Source: Clostridiales bacterium (GTDB lineage Bacteria; Bacillota; Clostridia; Lachnospirales; Lachnospiraceae). Taken from it: a stretch of 64,000 nt of DNA. Under the pieces are notes generated by a model. The model searched no databases. It was not told where the DNA came from and worked only from the letters and a program-made list of their open reading frames with translations. The DNA is taken from NCBI GenBank assembly GCA_012839295.1, contig DUNO01000023.1, positions 1-64,000 on the forward strand, in the 5' to 3' direction. Of the stretch, positions 1 to 8,784 are shown one piece after another. A program made the position numbers and the translations under genes. Within the stretch, counting starts at the first letter, position 1; every line of letters starts with the position of its first letter.

Positions 1-35
1 AGTTTTTTTGCCATCCTTTTCTTTTTTTGACGAAA

Positions 36-110
36 AGCAGGGCCTCATAACTCAAACGAGTTATGAAGCCCTGCTTCCTTTAAGGGCTATCTATTTCCCG
101 ATAGCCCCTT
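36..110 (-). terminator. Two tandem intrinsic terminator hairpins downstream of the LCP gene
   Basis: Two strong stem-loops lie after the stop of the LCP gene at 235 (read on the minus strand). The first pairs AGCAGGGC plus CATAACTC (36-53) with its complement at 58-75, and on the minus strand is followed by a T-rich run and AAAAAAAG on the plus side. The second pairs 82-91 with 100-110 (AAGGGCTATC / GATAGCCCCTT). Both are nearly symmetric, so they could stop transcription from either side. Confidence 0.7.
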
Positions 111-234
111 TGCTGTATAAAAGCATAATACAATACATCTTTGACCTGTTAGCTAATATTATTATATCCCCTTCAAGTTAGAATGTCGGATTGGAAGATA
201 GTGGGGAATTTAAGATGATAAGATGTTTTGTTTA

Positions 235-1251
235 TTACTGCACCCGGATGCTTTCCACATAATCCGAAATCTCCTGCACCTTAGCACTCGGTACATAGTC
301 TGTTTCATTAAACAGGTACTCATGAAGCTTTTTCACATTCGCTGCCAGATCGATTGGAAATACATAGGACGTCTTTTTATAGGTATGGGCGTCCTTCTCA
401 AAAGGAAAGCCGGTCTGGTCCACGATGTTATAGGAGAAGACATCCTTGGCAAGTGATAGGATATCGGCAGTGCTCAGATTTGTTGCGATCTGAGGAAAGA
501 CCTTATCAACAATTTTATTAATGGTTGCCAAGTCAGAGGACTTCACCTTCTCAAATATCTTTTGCACAACGATCCGCTGGCGTTCCGTACGCTTGAAGTC
601 ACCGCCGGAGGTATAACGGATCCTGGAATAGGCGCAGGCCTGGGTTCCGTTCACCAGCTGGGTACCGGCAGATTTTAAATGTCCCACATTCGTCCCGTTA
701 ATTTTATTCAGGGAATTAACATATCCGTTCAGGTATTTTAATTCATTCTCCTGAACGTCCAGGGTAATACCTCCCAGCATATCAACTACGTCCACGACAG
801 CCTGGAAATTTACCGTCACATATTCCATCGCATCCAAGTCAAAATTCCGGTTGATGGTAGTCAGAGCCAGGGAATATCCTCCGTTAAAATAGGCAGCATT
901 TATTTTTTTATAGCCCAGGTCGGGAATGCTTACATAGGTATCCCGATAAACGGAGGCCAGCTTTACATTCTTCGTCTTATTTTCAATACTTGCAATGATG
1001 ATAGTATCGGTACGGGTTCCCTTCGATACGGAATTCTGTCTTGAATCAACACCAAAGAGTACAATATTGCGGTAACCGCTAATTTCAGCCGGAACCTCTA
1101 TTTCCTTGTCCTGTTCATTGTTTTGCTCAATCTTATTCACGGTGGTTAACAATTTAAAACCAATAAATACCAGGGCAAGCACAAATAGTTCAACAAAGAA
1201 AATAGCAATTAACTTCGTCTTTTTCTTACCTTTCTTTTTTTGCTGTGCCAT
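235..1251 (-). CDS. LytR-CpsA-Psr (LCP) family cell-wall polymer ligase
   Basis: LCP proteins transfer undecaprenyl-pyrophosphate-linked glycopolymers onto peptidoglycan outside the membrane. The 338-residue protein has a Lys-rich cytoplasmic start, one membrane segment at about residues 14-35, and an LCP domain from about residue 60. Family marks are visible: NIVLFGVDSRQ near the domain start, RTDTIIIASI, and the Arg-rich RIRYTSGGDFKRTERQR that contacts the lipid phosphate. Forty bases separate it from the upstream sugar-phosphate transferase, so the two probably share a transcript and a role in surface polysaccharide attachment. Tandem terminators follow. The ribosome site is weak (AGAG). 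Confidence 0.9.
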   Translation of the reverse strand: MAQQKKKGKKKTKLIAIFFVELFVLALVFIGFKLLTTVNKIEQNNEQDKEIEVPAEISGYRNIVLFGVDSRQNSVSKGTRTDTIIIASIENKTKNVKLASVYRDTYVSIPDLGYKKINAAYFNGGYSLALTTINRNFDLDAMEYVTVNFQAVVDVVDMLGGITLDVQENELKYLNGYVNSLNKINGTNVGHLKSAGTQLVNGTQACAYSRIRYTSGGDFKRTERQRIVVQKIFEKVKSSDLATINKIVDKVFPQIATNLSTADILSLAKDVFSYNIVDQTGFPFEKDAHTYKKTSYVFPIDLAANVKKLHEYLFNETDYVPSAKVQEISDYVESIRVQ

Positions 1252-1294
1252 CTCTACTTAAAGACCTAACCTTTCTAAAACATTACTAATGAAA

Positions 1295-2719
1295 TCAATA
1301 TGCATTCTTGTTAATAAAACCCTTGAAAAAGGTTAAGAATATTATTTTGAAATCAAGGGCGAGGGTCCAGTGCTCAATATAATATAAATCATGGTCAATC
1401 CTTTTGCGGATTGAGGTATCCCCGCGATAACCATTAATCTGTGCCCAGCCGGTTAAGCCAGGCGCGACCTGGTGTTTAATCATATAACGGGGTATCTCTT
1501 CTTTAAATTTTTCCACAAAGAAGGGACGCTCGGGCCTGGGACCCACCAGGCTCATCTCCCCCTTCAAAACATTGAACAGCTGGGGTAATTCATCAATGCT
1601 GGTCTTACGGATAAACTTGCCAATTCCTGTAACACGGGGATCATGCTTTGTGGTCCAGGCTCTTTTCTCCTCCTTATCGGACTGGACCTCCATGGAACGG
1701 AATTTATACATTTGGAATTCCTTATTGTGCCTGCCGATACGGACCTGGGAAAATATGATAGGACCCGGCGAGGTTATTTTAATGATCAGGGCTACTAAAA
1801 TCATAGGAATACCAAAGATGACCAGTGCCACAATTGTCCCGAAGAGATCTACCACACGCTTTACAATCCGGTTGTAGGTATTGCTCAAAGGAACATTGCG
1901 GATATTAATTACAGGTAATCCAAACAGGTCCTCAGTGTAGGGCTCTGTGGGAATGAAGCTATAGTAATCAGGGACAAATTTCGTATGGACACCGGATTTT
2001 TCGCAAACACCCACGATTTTTTCCAATTTTCCGTATTCATCAACACTTAAGGTAATCGCAATCTCATCCAAAGTCATCTTGGCAAGGAAGGCTTCCAGAT
2101 GGGTAATGCTTCCGATTACAGGTACTTTCTTGTACATGGTGCCGACTTCCATCCTGTCATCAAGGATACCATGGATATAGTATCCCCATTGTGGGTTAGC
2201 AAATATACGGTCAATATAAGCTTCACAAGCATGTCCATATCCAACCAAAATAACATGCTTTAGGTTATGTCCTTTACGTCTCGCCAAACGCAGCACCTGA
2301 GCCACGCCAATGCGGGCAATGGCGCTGAGGGATATGTTCAGCAGGGAGAATAATATAACAAATCCACGGGAATAGTGGCGCTGCTGAATAAAGAATAAAT
2401 AGGCCGTAAAAAATGCGAGGCCAAAAAAATTAGCAACAACAACATTAAAAAATTCAGTCCATCTGCGTTTTACACGTTTTGGTGTATATAGGTTTGCGAA
2501 ATAGTATACAAAAAGGTATAATGGAACCAGTACAATTAATCTGCTCGCATATTGATGGATCGTTAAAAAGCGCTCATTAGGAGCCAGCCGGAAGACGGAG
2601 ATTTGATTTAAGTAACTCTCAAACCTCAGGTAAAACGTAAGTAAGTAGGAGATAATAATGATGAGGGCATCCATTAAAACATGGAGCCGGTTAAACATCT
2701 TTTGATTATCTTTAATCAT
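1295..2719 (-). CDS. Undecaprenyl-phosphate sugar phosphotransferase (WbaP/CpsE-like)
   Basis: Initiating transferase that places a sugar-1-phosphate on undecaprenyl phosphate to start exopolysaccharide or capsule repeat synthesis. The 474-residue protein has several N-terminal membrane helices (about residues 10-145), a central Rossmann-like section containing VILVGYGHACEAYI, and a C-terminal bacterial sugar transferase domain from about 285 with SPGPIIFSQVRIGR, MYKFRSM, SLVGPRPERP and PGLTGWAQINGYRG. Length and architecture match the polyprenyl glycosylphosphotransferase family. A GAAAGGA site precedes ATG 2719. The actual sugar (glucose, galactose or other) cannot be told from sequence. 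Confidence 0.93.
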   Translation of the reverse strand: MIKDNQKMFNRLHVLMDALIIIISYLLTFYLRFESYLNQISVFRLAPNERFLTIHQYASRLIVLVPLYLFVYYFANLYTPKRVKRRWTEFFNVVVANFFGLAFFTAYLFFIQQRHYSRGFVILFSLLNISLSAIARIGVAQVLRLARRKGHNLKHVILVGYGHACEAYIDRIFANPQWGYYIHGILDDRMEVGTMYKKVPVIGSITHLEAFLAKMTLDEIAITLSVDEYGKLEKIVGVCEKSGVHTKFVPDYYSFIPTEPYTEDLFGLPVINIRNVPLSNTYNRIVKRVVDLFGTIVALVIFGIPMILVALIIKITSPGPIIFSQVRIGRHNKEFQMYKFRSMEVQSDKEEKRAWTTKHDPRVTGIGKFIRKTSIDELPQLFNVLKGEMSLVGPRPERPFFVEKFKEEIPRYMIKHQVAPGLTGWAQINGYRGDTSIRKRIDHDLYYIEHWTLALDFKIIFLTFFKGFINKNAY

Positions 2720-3231
2720 TTATTCCACGATTTCCTTTCTGCTGTATGTGATCATATTTTTTGACAGGCGAAATATGTGCGTTAACCATTTGGATAATGG
2801 CGTAAAACATGCCCGGAGGGGCGCACCGATATAAAGGAAGCTGCATCGGCTTCCCTTAATATAATACATGATTATATAGATTTCAACAATAGAAAAATTC
2901 TTAAGAAGTTTTGTAAGAAGTTTCTTATGGAGTTTATGGAAACTTTTTTGAAAACTTCCTTGAAGGCTTCTTATGGAGCCTTCAGATACCTTGAAGATAA
3001 TAAAATTTCTTAAATTTATCATCATAAATTCACAATCTTTACACAAAGTATTGTTAAACTGTGTAAAGAATTATCCTAGAGCAATTCTTACGTAGAAGTA
3101 TTGAATGTACAGCGGGTATACCCAATGAGCATGCACATATAAGGGATTTGCGTTAATTGTATGAAAAATTTCACTAACGCTGCAGTTTTGCAATTGCCCA
3201 AATTAATAAGAAAAATGAAAGGAGAGTATTT
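2720..3231. other. Divergent intergenic region with AAGTTT-rich repeats
   Basis: This 512-base gap separates the minus-strand sugar transferase from the plus-strand htrA. Bases about 2895-2990 hold a run of related pieces (variants of AAGAAGTTT and CTTATGGAG) that can fold with each other. A minus-strand open frame ending at 2720 spans it, but its composition looks like translated repeat and I do not call it a gene. A perfect 9-bp inverted repeat lies at 3037-3068 and is listed separately. Confidence 0.5.
3037..3068. promoter_or_regulatory. Perfect 9-bp inverted repeat, possible operator
   Basis: CTTTACACA at 3037-3045 and TGTGTAAAG at 3060-3068 form a perfect inverted repeat with a 14-base spacer, midway between the divergent sugar transferase and htrA. 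The placement suits a dimeric regulator site controlling one or both genes. No regulator is identified. Confidence 0.4.
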
Positions 3232-5034
3232 ATGTCGGAATTTGATAATAACAATTTAAATCAAGCAGATAATAGCCCGGATGGATCAAGCCATCATCCA
3301 AATTCATTCCAAAATACCTCGGATCAGTTTAATAGCACCTCAAATCAATTTAATAAGGATCCGAATCAAGCTGGTAGTACTTCGAATCAATTTTATAGTG
3401 AGCCAAAGCAGTTCAATAACACTTCGGATCAATTTGGCAGCGGTGCAGGCCAATTAAATAGCAGCAGGAGCCAGCTGGGCAACAGCCCCGGCCAGTATAC
3501 AGGCTATAACTATTACAACGGCCAGAATTCTTACCAGAGCCAGTATGGTAACCGGGGTCAATATGGAACTCCGGGCCAGGAGAACAGCCAGAATCCTTAT
3601 GGAGGCCAAAGCCAATATAATAAGCAGCCGGAATACAGCTTCCAGGCGGAGCAGGCACAGAACCGGAGCTATTATAATTATAACCAAAATAACGGCTCCT
3701 GGGATTATAATAACCAAAATACAAACCAAAATTACTATTATACAAATCCTAATTACAATTCTGCGAATCAAGGCAGCCAGGATAATCCAGGAAGCCCAAG
3801 CGGCGGGAAGCGCAAGAAGGAGCGGAAAGCGGCTTCTGCCGGAGGCAGGGCTGTTAAATTCATGGCCAAGGCAGTATGCTTCGGACTGATTGCGGGGCTC
3901 AGCTTTACGGGCTTTGAAAAATTATATTTTACCATTGATCCTGGTGCCGCTTCCAATGCAATCCTAAAGGAAGTGTCGGATAATTATACTTACGAGGTGG
4001 GTTATACAAAAACAGGTACAGTAAAAAAGGTGAGCGAGACCGCGGTAAGCAATATAGCAAAGGATACCCTTCCGGCCATCGTCTCTATTAACAGCACCTC
4101 GAGCCAGCCCATGGACTGGTTTGGCCGCGCCATTGACCAGGAAGTGGAGGGAAGCGGTTCCGGAATCATCGTTGGAAAAAATGAGAAGGAGCTGCTCATT
4201 GCAACAAATAACCATGTAGTAGAGGGTACGAAGACGATTACGGTAACCTTTGCGGACGGTTCCAAGGCGGACGCGATAATCAAAGGAACGGATCCTGTAG
4301 CGGATCTTGCGGTTGTAACCGTTGACATTACCAAGTTAAAGGCAGATACGCTGAGCGCAATCACAGTTGCAAAGCTGGGTGATTCGGATGATATCCAGGT
4401 AGGGGAAATGGTAATCGCAATCGGAAATGCGCTGGGCTATGGCCAGTCCGTAACGGTGGGCTATGTAAGTGCGAAGGACCGTGAGGTAGAAGTATCTGAC
4501 GGCTATACTACGAAAAAGATGGTGCTGCTCCAGACGGATGCGGCTATCAACCCGGGCAACAGCGGCGGTGCCCTAATTAATATGCAGGGTGAGGTCATCG
4601 GTATCAATACAGTAAAATATGCCTCCAGTGAAGTGGAAGGCATGGGCTATGCGATTCCGATCACTAAGGCGACGCCGATCATCACAGAGCTGATGAGCAG
4701 GGAAATCTTAAGCGAGGCAGAGCAGGGGTATCTTGGCATCTCAGGCAGTGATGTTACGGAGGAGGTTGCCGCTTACTACAATATGCCGGTCGGTGTATAT
4801 ATTAAGGAAGCTGTTAAGGATGGAGCTGCTGAGAAGGCCGGACTGAGGGCGGATGACATTATAACGAAGGCGGATGATATTGAAATATCCTCAATATCCC
4901 AATTGAAGGAATACGTTAACAGCCGCCGTGTCGGAACAAAGGTGACGATCACATATATGAGGAATACAAGCGGCACTTATGAGGAAGGAAAGGTTACTGT
5001 AACCTTGGGAAAAAATCCAAGTCTGACAAATTAG
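3232..5034 (+). CDS. htrA: HtrA/DegP-family membrane-anchored serine protease with PDZ domain
   Basis: Quality-control protease acting outside the membrane. The 600-residue protein has a long Asn/Gln/Ser/Tyr-rich cytoplasmic tail (residues 1-190) with degenerate repeats such as TSNQF and TSDQF, a basic stretch, and one membrane anchor near 210-230. The trypsin-like domain follows with catalytic residues inferred as His328 (NNHVVEG), Asp358 (DPVADLAVV) and Ser444 (NPGNSGGAL). A PDZ domain occupies about 490-595. AAAGGAGAG sits before ATG 3232. The low-complexity tail is much longer than in most HtrA proteins. The bases just after the stop codon are a tandem copy of the gene's 3' end. Confidence 0.95.
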   Translation: MSEFDNNNLNQADNSPDGSSHHPNSFQNTSDQFNSTSNQFNKDPNQAGSTSNQFYSEPKQFNNTSDQFGSGAGQLNSSRSQLGNSPGQYTGYNYYNGQNSYQSQYGNRGQYGTPGQENSQNPYGGQSQYNKQPEYSFQAEQAQNRSYYNYNQNNGSWDYNNQNTNQNYYYTNPNYNSANQGSQDNPGSPSGGKRKKERKAASAGGRAVKFMAKAVCFGLIAGLSFTGFEKLYFTIDPGAASNAILKEVSDNYTYEVGYTKTGTVKKVSETAVSNIAKDTLPAIVSINSTSSQPMDWFGRAIDQEVEGSGSGIIVGKNEKELLIATNNHVVEGTKTITVTFADGSKADAIIKGTDPVADLAVVTVDITKLKADTLSAITVAKLGDSDDIQVGEMVIAIGNALGYGQSVTVGYVSAKDREVEVSDGYTTKKMVLLQTDAAINPGNSGGALINMQGEVIGINTVKYASSEVEGMGYAIPITKATPIITELMSREILSEAEQGYLGISGSDVTEEVAAYYNMPVGVYIKEAVKDGAAEKAGLRADDIITKADDIEISSISQLKEYVNSRRVGTKVTITYMRNTSGTYEEGKVTVTLGKNPSLTN

Positions 5035-5110
5035 AAAAAAATCAAGTCTGACAAATTTAGAAAAATTAAGAAGAATAAAAATTAAGAAGAAAAAATTAAG
5101 AAGAAGAAAT
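5014..5110 (+). repeat. Tandem duplication of the htrA 3' end including its stop codon
   Basis: The sequence around the htrA stop (5016-5039, containing AAGTCTGACAAATTAG) is repeated immediately at 5041-5065 with one inserted T, so the second copy also contains a TAG. It is followed by three copies of an AATTAAGAAGAA unit up to about 5110. This looks like replication slippage at the gene boundary. Confidence 0.8.
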
Positions 5111-5147
5111 CAGGAAAATAGATTAGGAGAGGTAAGTATAGAAGGGG

Positions 5148-5180
5148 ACACCGATTAAAACAGATCGGTGTTTCTTTTTT
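5148..5180 (+). terminator. Intrinsic terminator after htrA
   Basis: ACACCGAT (5148-5155) pairs with ATCGGTGT (5164-5171), followed by TTCTTTTTT. This is a textbook plus-strand terminator lying about 115 bases past the htrA stop. The rest of the 5035-5349 gap holds the tandem repeat and the clpX promoter. Confidence 0.88.
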
Positions 5181-5267
5181 ATGGGGGATTAGTAAAAGCC
5201 TTCCAGGGAGCTGGCATGGAATGGGGACTTTGGCTGTTTTTTTAATAGAACATTAAGAATTCCACTA

Positions 5268-5296
5268 TTGTACGGATTAAAATTATACGATATACT
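5268..5296 (+). promoter_or_regulatory. Sigma-A type promoter for clpX
   Basis: TTGTAC (5268-5273), a 17-base spacer and TATACT (5291-5296) lie about 55 bases ahead of the clpX start. Good match to the housekeeping consensus. No repressor site is obvious. Confidence 0.7.
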
Positions 5297-5349
5297 ATAC
5301 AGAACAGCAGAAGGTTATTGCCGCCAACCGGCGGTAGAAGGAGGAATTT

Positions 5350-6774
5350 ATGAGTGATAAGGATAATTTTGATGATATCAATATAGATAAGAACAAAGAC
5401 CATAGCGGCCATGGGCACGGCGATTATGAAGAGGTATGCTATCTATGCCGCAGGCCGGAGAGCAAGGTAGGAAAGATGATCCATATTCCGAACCAGATCA
5501 GTATCTGCTCGGATTGTATGCAAAAAACCTTTGACACCATCAATAAGGGTGATAATCCATATATGAATATGCTGGGTATCTCTCCAGGCATGCTGAATCT
5601 TTCGAATTTTCAAAATGATATCCCAAAGGCACAGAAATTAAAAAAGAAAAGCCCGGAGGAAGAAGCTGAGCAGGAGGCACCCTTTGACCGCCGCAGCATC
5701 CCTTCCCCCCATGTGATTAAAGCAAGCCTGGATGATTTCATCATTGGACAGGAGCATGCGAAGAAGGTGATTTCCGTAGGGGTCTATAACCATTATAAAA
5801 GAATCGGTACCCTGGCAGACCCGGAGGTAGAGATTGAGAAGTCCAATATGCTGATGATAGGACCTACGGGCAGCGGAAAAACCTACCTGGTCAAAACCCT
5901 GGCGAAGCTGTTGAATGTTCCCCTGGCAATTACCGACGCGACTTCCTTGACGGAGGCAGGCTATATCGGGGATGATGTGGAAAGTGTTATCTCTAAACTG
6001 CTGGCAGCTGCCGGGAATGACGTCAAAAAGGCGGAACGGGGTATTGTATTTATTGACGAGGTCGATAAGATAGCGAAAAAGCGTAACACCAACAGCCGTG
6101 ATGTCAGCGGCGAATCCGTCCAGCAGGGGCTGCTAAAGCTTCTGGAGGGCAGCGACGTAGAGGTTCCGGTGGGCGCCTCCTCGAAGAATGCAATGGTGCC
6201 CATGACTACCGTCAATACCCAGAATATTTTATTTATCTGCGGAGGTGCCTTCCCTGACCTGGACAAGACCATTAAGGCAAGGCTGAATAAGCAATCCTCC
6301 ATAGGCTTTAGGGCAGACCTTAAGGATAAGTATGACGGGGATCAGAACCTCCTTCAGAAGGTTACGGTGGATGATCTCAGGGAATACGGTATGATCCCGG
6401 AGTTTTTAGGAAGGCTTCCAATTGTATACTCCCTGGAAGGGCTTACAAAGAATATGCTGGTACAGGTACTCAGAGAGCCTAAAAATGCTATTTTAAAGCA
6501 ATACCAGAAGCTTCTGGCACTTGATGAAGTTGATCTCCAGTTTGATCCGGAGGCCTTGGAGGCGATTGCGGAGAAAGCCATAGAGAAGAAGACGGGAGCC
6601 AGGGCACTTAGGTCCATTCTGGAAGAGATTATGCTTGATATCATGTATGAGATCCCGAAGGACGACAACATTGGCCGTGTCATCATTACCAAGGACTATA
6701 TTGAAGGTAAGGGTGTTCCGAGGATTGAGATGCGTGGAAGTGGAAAACATATCGTAAGCGCAGCTGGAAACTAA
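5350..6774 (+). CDS. clpX: ClpX-family AAA+ unfoldase
   Basis: ATP-driven unfoldase that feeds substrates to ClpP. The 474-residue protein has an N-terminal C4 zinc finger (Cys30, Cys33, Cys53, Cys56), a Walker A GPTGSGKT at about 171-178, Walker B FIDEVDKIA near 235, and the sensor-2 motif GARALRS near 416. A short acidic and His-rich leader (HSGHGHGDYEE) precedes the zinc finger and is unusual. No clpP is adjacent, unlike the common tig-clpP-clpX order, so this may be a second or relocated copy. GGAGGAATTT precedes ATG 5350. Confidence 0.94.
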   Translation: MSDKDNFDDINIDKNKDHSGHGHGDYEEVCYLCRRPESKVGKMIHIPNQISICSDCMQKTFDTINKGDNPYMNMLGISPGMLNLSNFQNDIPKAQKLKKKSPEEEAEQEAPFDRRSIPSPHVIKASLDDFIIGQEHAKKVISVGVYNHYKRIGTLADPEVEIEKSNMLMIGPTGSGKTYLVKTLAKLLNVPLAITDATSLTEAGYIGDDVESVISKLLAAAGNDVKKAERGIVFIDEVDKIAKKRNTNSRDVSGESVQQGLLKLLEGSDVEVPVGASSKNAMVPMTTVNTQNILFICGGAFPDLDKTIKARLNKQSSIGFRADLKDKYDGDQNLLQKVTVDDLREYGMIPEFLGRLPIVYSLEGLTKNMLVQVLREPKNAILKQYQKLLALDEVDLQFDPEALEAIAEKAIEKKTGARALRSILEEIMLDIMYEIPKDDNIGRVIITKDYIEGKGVPRIEMRGSGKHIVSAAGN

Positions 6775-6786
6775 AACCGGAAGCAA

Positions 6787-6826
6787 ATCCTCCCCCGGGG
6801 AGAAAACCTCCCACAGGGAGAATTAA
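6787..6826 (+). repeat. Tandem pair of short hairpins between clpX and the zinc-ribbon gene
   Basis: Two adjacent 18-base units (6789-6806 and 6807-6824), each of the form CCTCCC...GGGAGAA, can each fold as a small hairpin. They sit directly before the AAGGAGGG ribosome site of the next gene and could affect its translation or message processing. Confidence 0.55.
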
Positions 6827-6839
6827 GGAGGGAAGGTTC

Positions 6840-7184
6840 GTGTCATTTTTTGGGACTCCGCGATTATTGGAACGTATCTTTGGTTCCAGGCATTTATTTA
6901 ATAAGAAGAAACAGGATAATGGAGAGGAAATACAGACAGGGATGGAGCTGGAAACTGGTGCTGATGATGAGGAGGAAGAAGGGACACAGGAGTATCAGTT
7001 TTATTCCCTTGAACCTGGGCATCAGGAAAATCCCGGGGCTGCAGAGGATGTGCCGGAAGAGGATGATATAGAGTATGAGGTCGTCGAAAGGGAGATCCAT
7101 CCTTCAAAAATTATCTGTCCGGATTGCGGCGGCATCACTTTGGAGGGGCTGGATTTCTGTGATAAATGTGGGGGATTGCTTTAA
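6840..7184 (+). CDS. Small acidic zinc-ribbon protein
   Basis: I do not recognise a specific family. The 114-residue protein starts with GTG at 6840 behind AAGGAGGG. It has a basic N-terminus (about 1-30), a highly acidic middle (about 35-85) and a C-terminal zinc ribbon with two CxxC pairs, CPDCGG and CDKCGG. It follows clpX by 65 bases and is likely co-transcribed. Such ribbons often bind nucleic acid or another protein, but the role here is unknown. Confidence 0.7.
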   Translation: MSFFGTPRLLERIFGSRHLFNKKKQDNGEEIQTGMELETGADDEEEEGTQEYQFYSLEPGHQENPGAAEDVPEEDDIEYEVVEREIHPSKIICPDCGGITLEGLDFCDKCGGLL

Positions 7185-7224
7185 TATGCTAACGCATTAG
7201 TCTTTAACGCACTAAAAGATTATA

Positions 7225-7256
7225 TTGACAAATTCTAAGTTCAAGGGTAATATAAT
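7225..7256 (+). promoter_or_regulatory. Promoter for livJ
   Basis: TTGACA (7225-7230) is followed after 17 bases by TAATAT (7248-7253), overlapping a TATAAT at 7251-7256. It gives a leader of roughly 85-90 bases before livJ. No known riboswitch was recognised in that leader. Confidence 0.7.
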
Positions 7257-7347
7257 AGCAAGAATAAAGGCGTTCGGATCAATGACAGAGTTTTTGTTAT
7301 CGTATATGGAACGTCTTCTTTCATCCCAATCTTGCAGGAGGTAATTT

Positions 7348-8505
7348 ATGAAAAAAATTAAAAAAGTCTTAAGCCTGCTTGTTATATCAAGTATGGTAGT
7401 AGCAAGCTTTGCTGCTTGTGGTACAAAAAAATCCGGTGAAACATTTACCATCGGTGGTATCGGGCCGATTACCGGAGATGCAGCTGTATATGGCATAAAC
7501 GTAAAAAATGGTGCAGAAATTGCCGTTAAGGAAATTAATGCAGCCGGCGGTATTAATGGAGCACAGATCGTATTTAAATTCGAAGACGATGTGGCAGATG
7601 GTGAAAAGGCTGTGAATGCCTATAACACATTAAAGGATGCAGGAATGCATATGCTTATGGGAACCGTTACATCAGGCGCATGTGCATCTGTTATGGAAGA
7701 GACGAACGTGGACAATATGTTCCAGCTGACACCCTCCGCGTCTTCTACTGACGTACTCAAGAACGGCAATGTATACCAGGTATGCTTTACCGACCCTAAC
7801 TTGGGGATTACTTCTGCCCAGTACATAGCGGGCAAAGGACTTGCAAAGAAGATAGCGATTATCTATGATAGCTCCGATATTTATTCATCCGGTATTGAGG
7901 CGGCTTTTAAAGTGGAAGCCGGAAATCAGGGTCTTGAAATTGTTGCAGAGGAAGCCTTTACCGCTGACAGCAATTCCGATTTTTCCGTACAGCTCCAGAA
8001 GGCAAAGGATTCAGGCGCTGAACTTGTATTCTTACCTATTTATTATACACAGGCTACCTTGATCTTATCCCAGGCAGCAGCAATTGACTATAAGCCAATC
8101 TTCTTAGGCTGTGACGGTCTGGACGGTATCCTTACCGTAGAGAATTTTGATACGAGCTTGGCGGAAGGCGTTGTGCTGATGACACCATTTTCTGCCGAAA
8201 GCACGGATGAGAAAACGGCAAGCTTCGTTAAGGCTTACCAGAGCGCTTATAACAATGAGACACCGAACCAGTTTGCAGCGGATGCTTATGATGCGATTTA
8301 CATTATCAAGGCAGCAGCAGAGAAGGCTGGCATTAAACCCGACATGAGCGTATCTGAAATCGGCACCGCAATGAAGGAAGCGATCCAGCAGATCTCCTAT
8401 GACGGTCTTACCGGTGCCCAGATGACCTGGGCGGCTACAGGTGAAGTTAATAAGCAGCCTAGAGCATACAAAATCGAGGGTGGAAAATATGTTTCCGCAG
8501 AATAA
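7348..8505 (+). CDS. livJ: Branched-chain amino-acid ABC transporter substrate-binding lipoprotein
   Basis: Captures leucine, isoleucine, valine or related amino acids for the LivHMGF importer. The 385-residue protein has a lipoprotein signal (residues 1-23) with a lipobox ending in Cys24 (SFAAC), then a periplasmic-binding-protein type I fold starting FTIGGIGPITGDAAVYG and containing the family phrase AVKEINAAGGINGAQI. GCAGGAGG precedes ATG 7348. A terminator and a fresh promoter separate it from livH, which would let the binding protein be made in excess of the membrane subunits. Confidence 0.93.
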   Translation: MKKIKKVLSLLVISSMVVASFAACGTKKSGETFTIGGIGPITGDAAVYGINVKNGAEIAVKEINAAGGINGAQIVFKFEDDVADGEKAVNAYNTLKDAGMHMLMGTVTSGACASVMEETNVDNMFQLTPSASSTDVLKNGNVYQVCFTDPNLGITSAQYIAGKGLAKKIAIIYDSSDIYSSGIEAAFKVEAGNQGLEIVAEEAFTADSNSDFSVQLQKAKDSGAELVFLPIYYTQATLILSQAAAIDYKPIFLGCDGLDGILTVENFDTSLAEGVVLMTPFSAESTDEKTASFVKAYQSAYNNETPNQFAADAYDAIYIIKAAAEKAGIKPDMSVSEIGTAMKEAIQQISYDGLTGAQMTWAATGEVNKQPRAYKIEGGKYVSAE

Positions 8506-8550
8506 GGACAATTAAAGTCTGGTCTCGGGAAATATGATAATGAAACTTTA

Positions 8551-8590
8551 ATATACAGAGGGACTCCATATTTGTTCCTCTGTATATTTG
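8551..8590 (+). terminator. Intrinsic terminator between livJ and livH
   Basis: ATATACAGAGGGA (8551-8563) pairs with TTCCTCTGTATAT (from about 8574), followed by TTG. A long stem directly after livJ; likely terminates or attenuates read-through into livHMGF. Confidence 0.75.
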
Positions 8591-8647
8591 TGTTCAGGAT
8601 GGGATGGCATACCAGGCCGGTTTACATTAGTTTGAAATTATTTACGG

Positions 8648-8748
8648 TTGTAACACATTTTAACCTATGCTACAATACAAGTTGTGGGAAGTGGTTACTT
8701 TTATCTTTTCATGAAAGGCACCGGTTTTGTGCCGTGCATTTTTTGCAT
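8648..8748 (+). promoter_or_regulatory. Promoter and hairpin-bearing leader of livH
   Basis: TTGTAA (8648-8653), a 17-base spacer and TACAAT (8671-8676) form a promoter. The leader then holds GGCAC (8717-8721) pairing with GTGCC (8729-8733), followed closely by a T6 run. That is the shape of a short intrinsic terminator inside the leader and could act as an attenuator for livHMGF. No aptamer was recognised. Confidence 0.55.
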
Positions 8749-8784
8749 ACTACTATTTTTTAAGAAAAATATACGGGGGTTCAT

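Noticed and set aside
2720..3046. A 108-codon minus-strand frame directly upstream of the sugar transferase
   Set aside because: It translates a repeat-rich AT segment, has no recognisable domain and its stop merely abuts the next start codon; more likely leader sequence.
3413..3771. Long antisense frames across the htrA N-terminus
   Set aside because: They are shadows of the low-complexity Asn/Tyr-rich tail.
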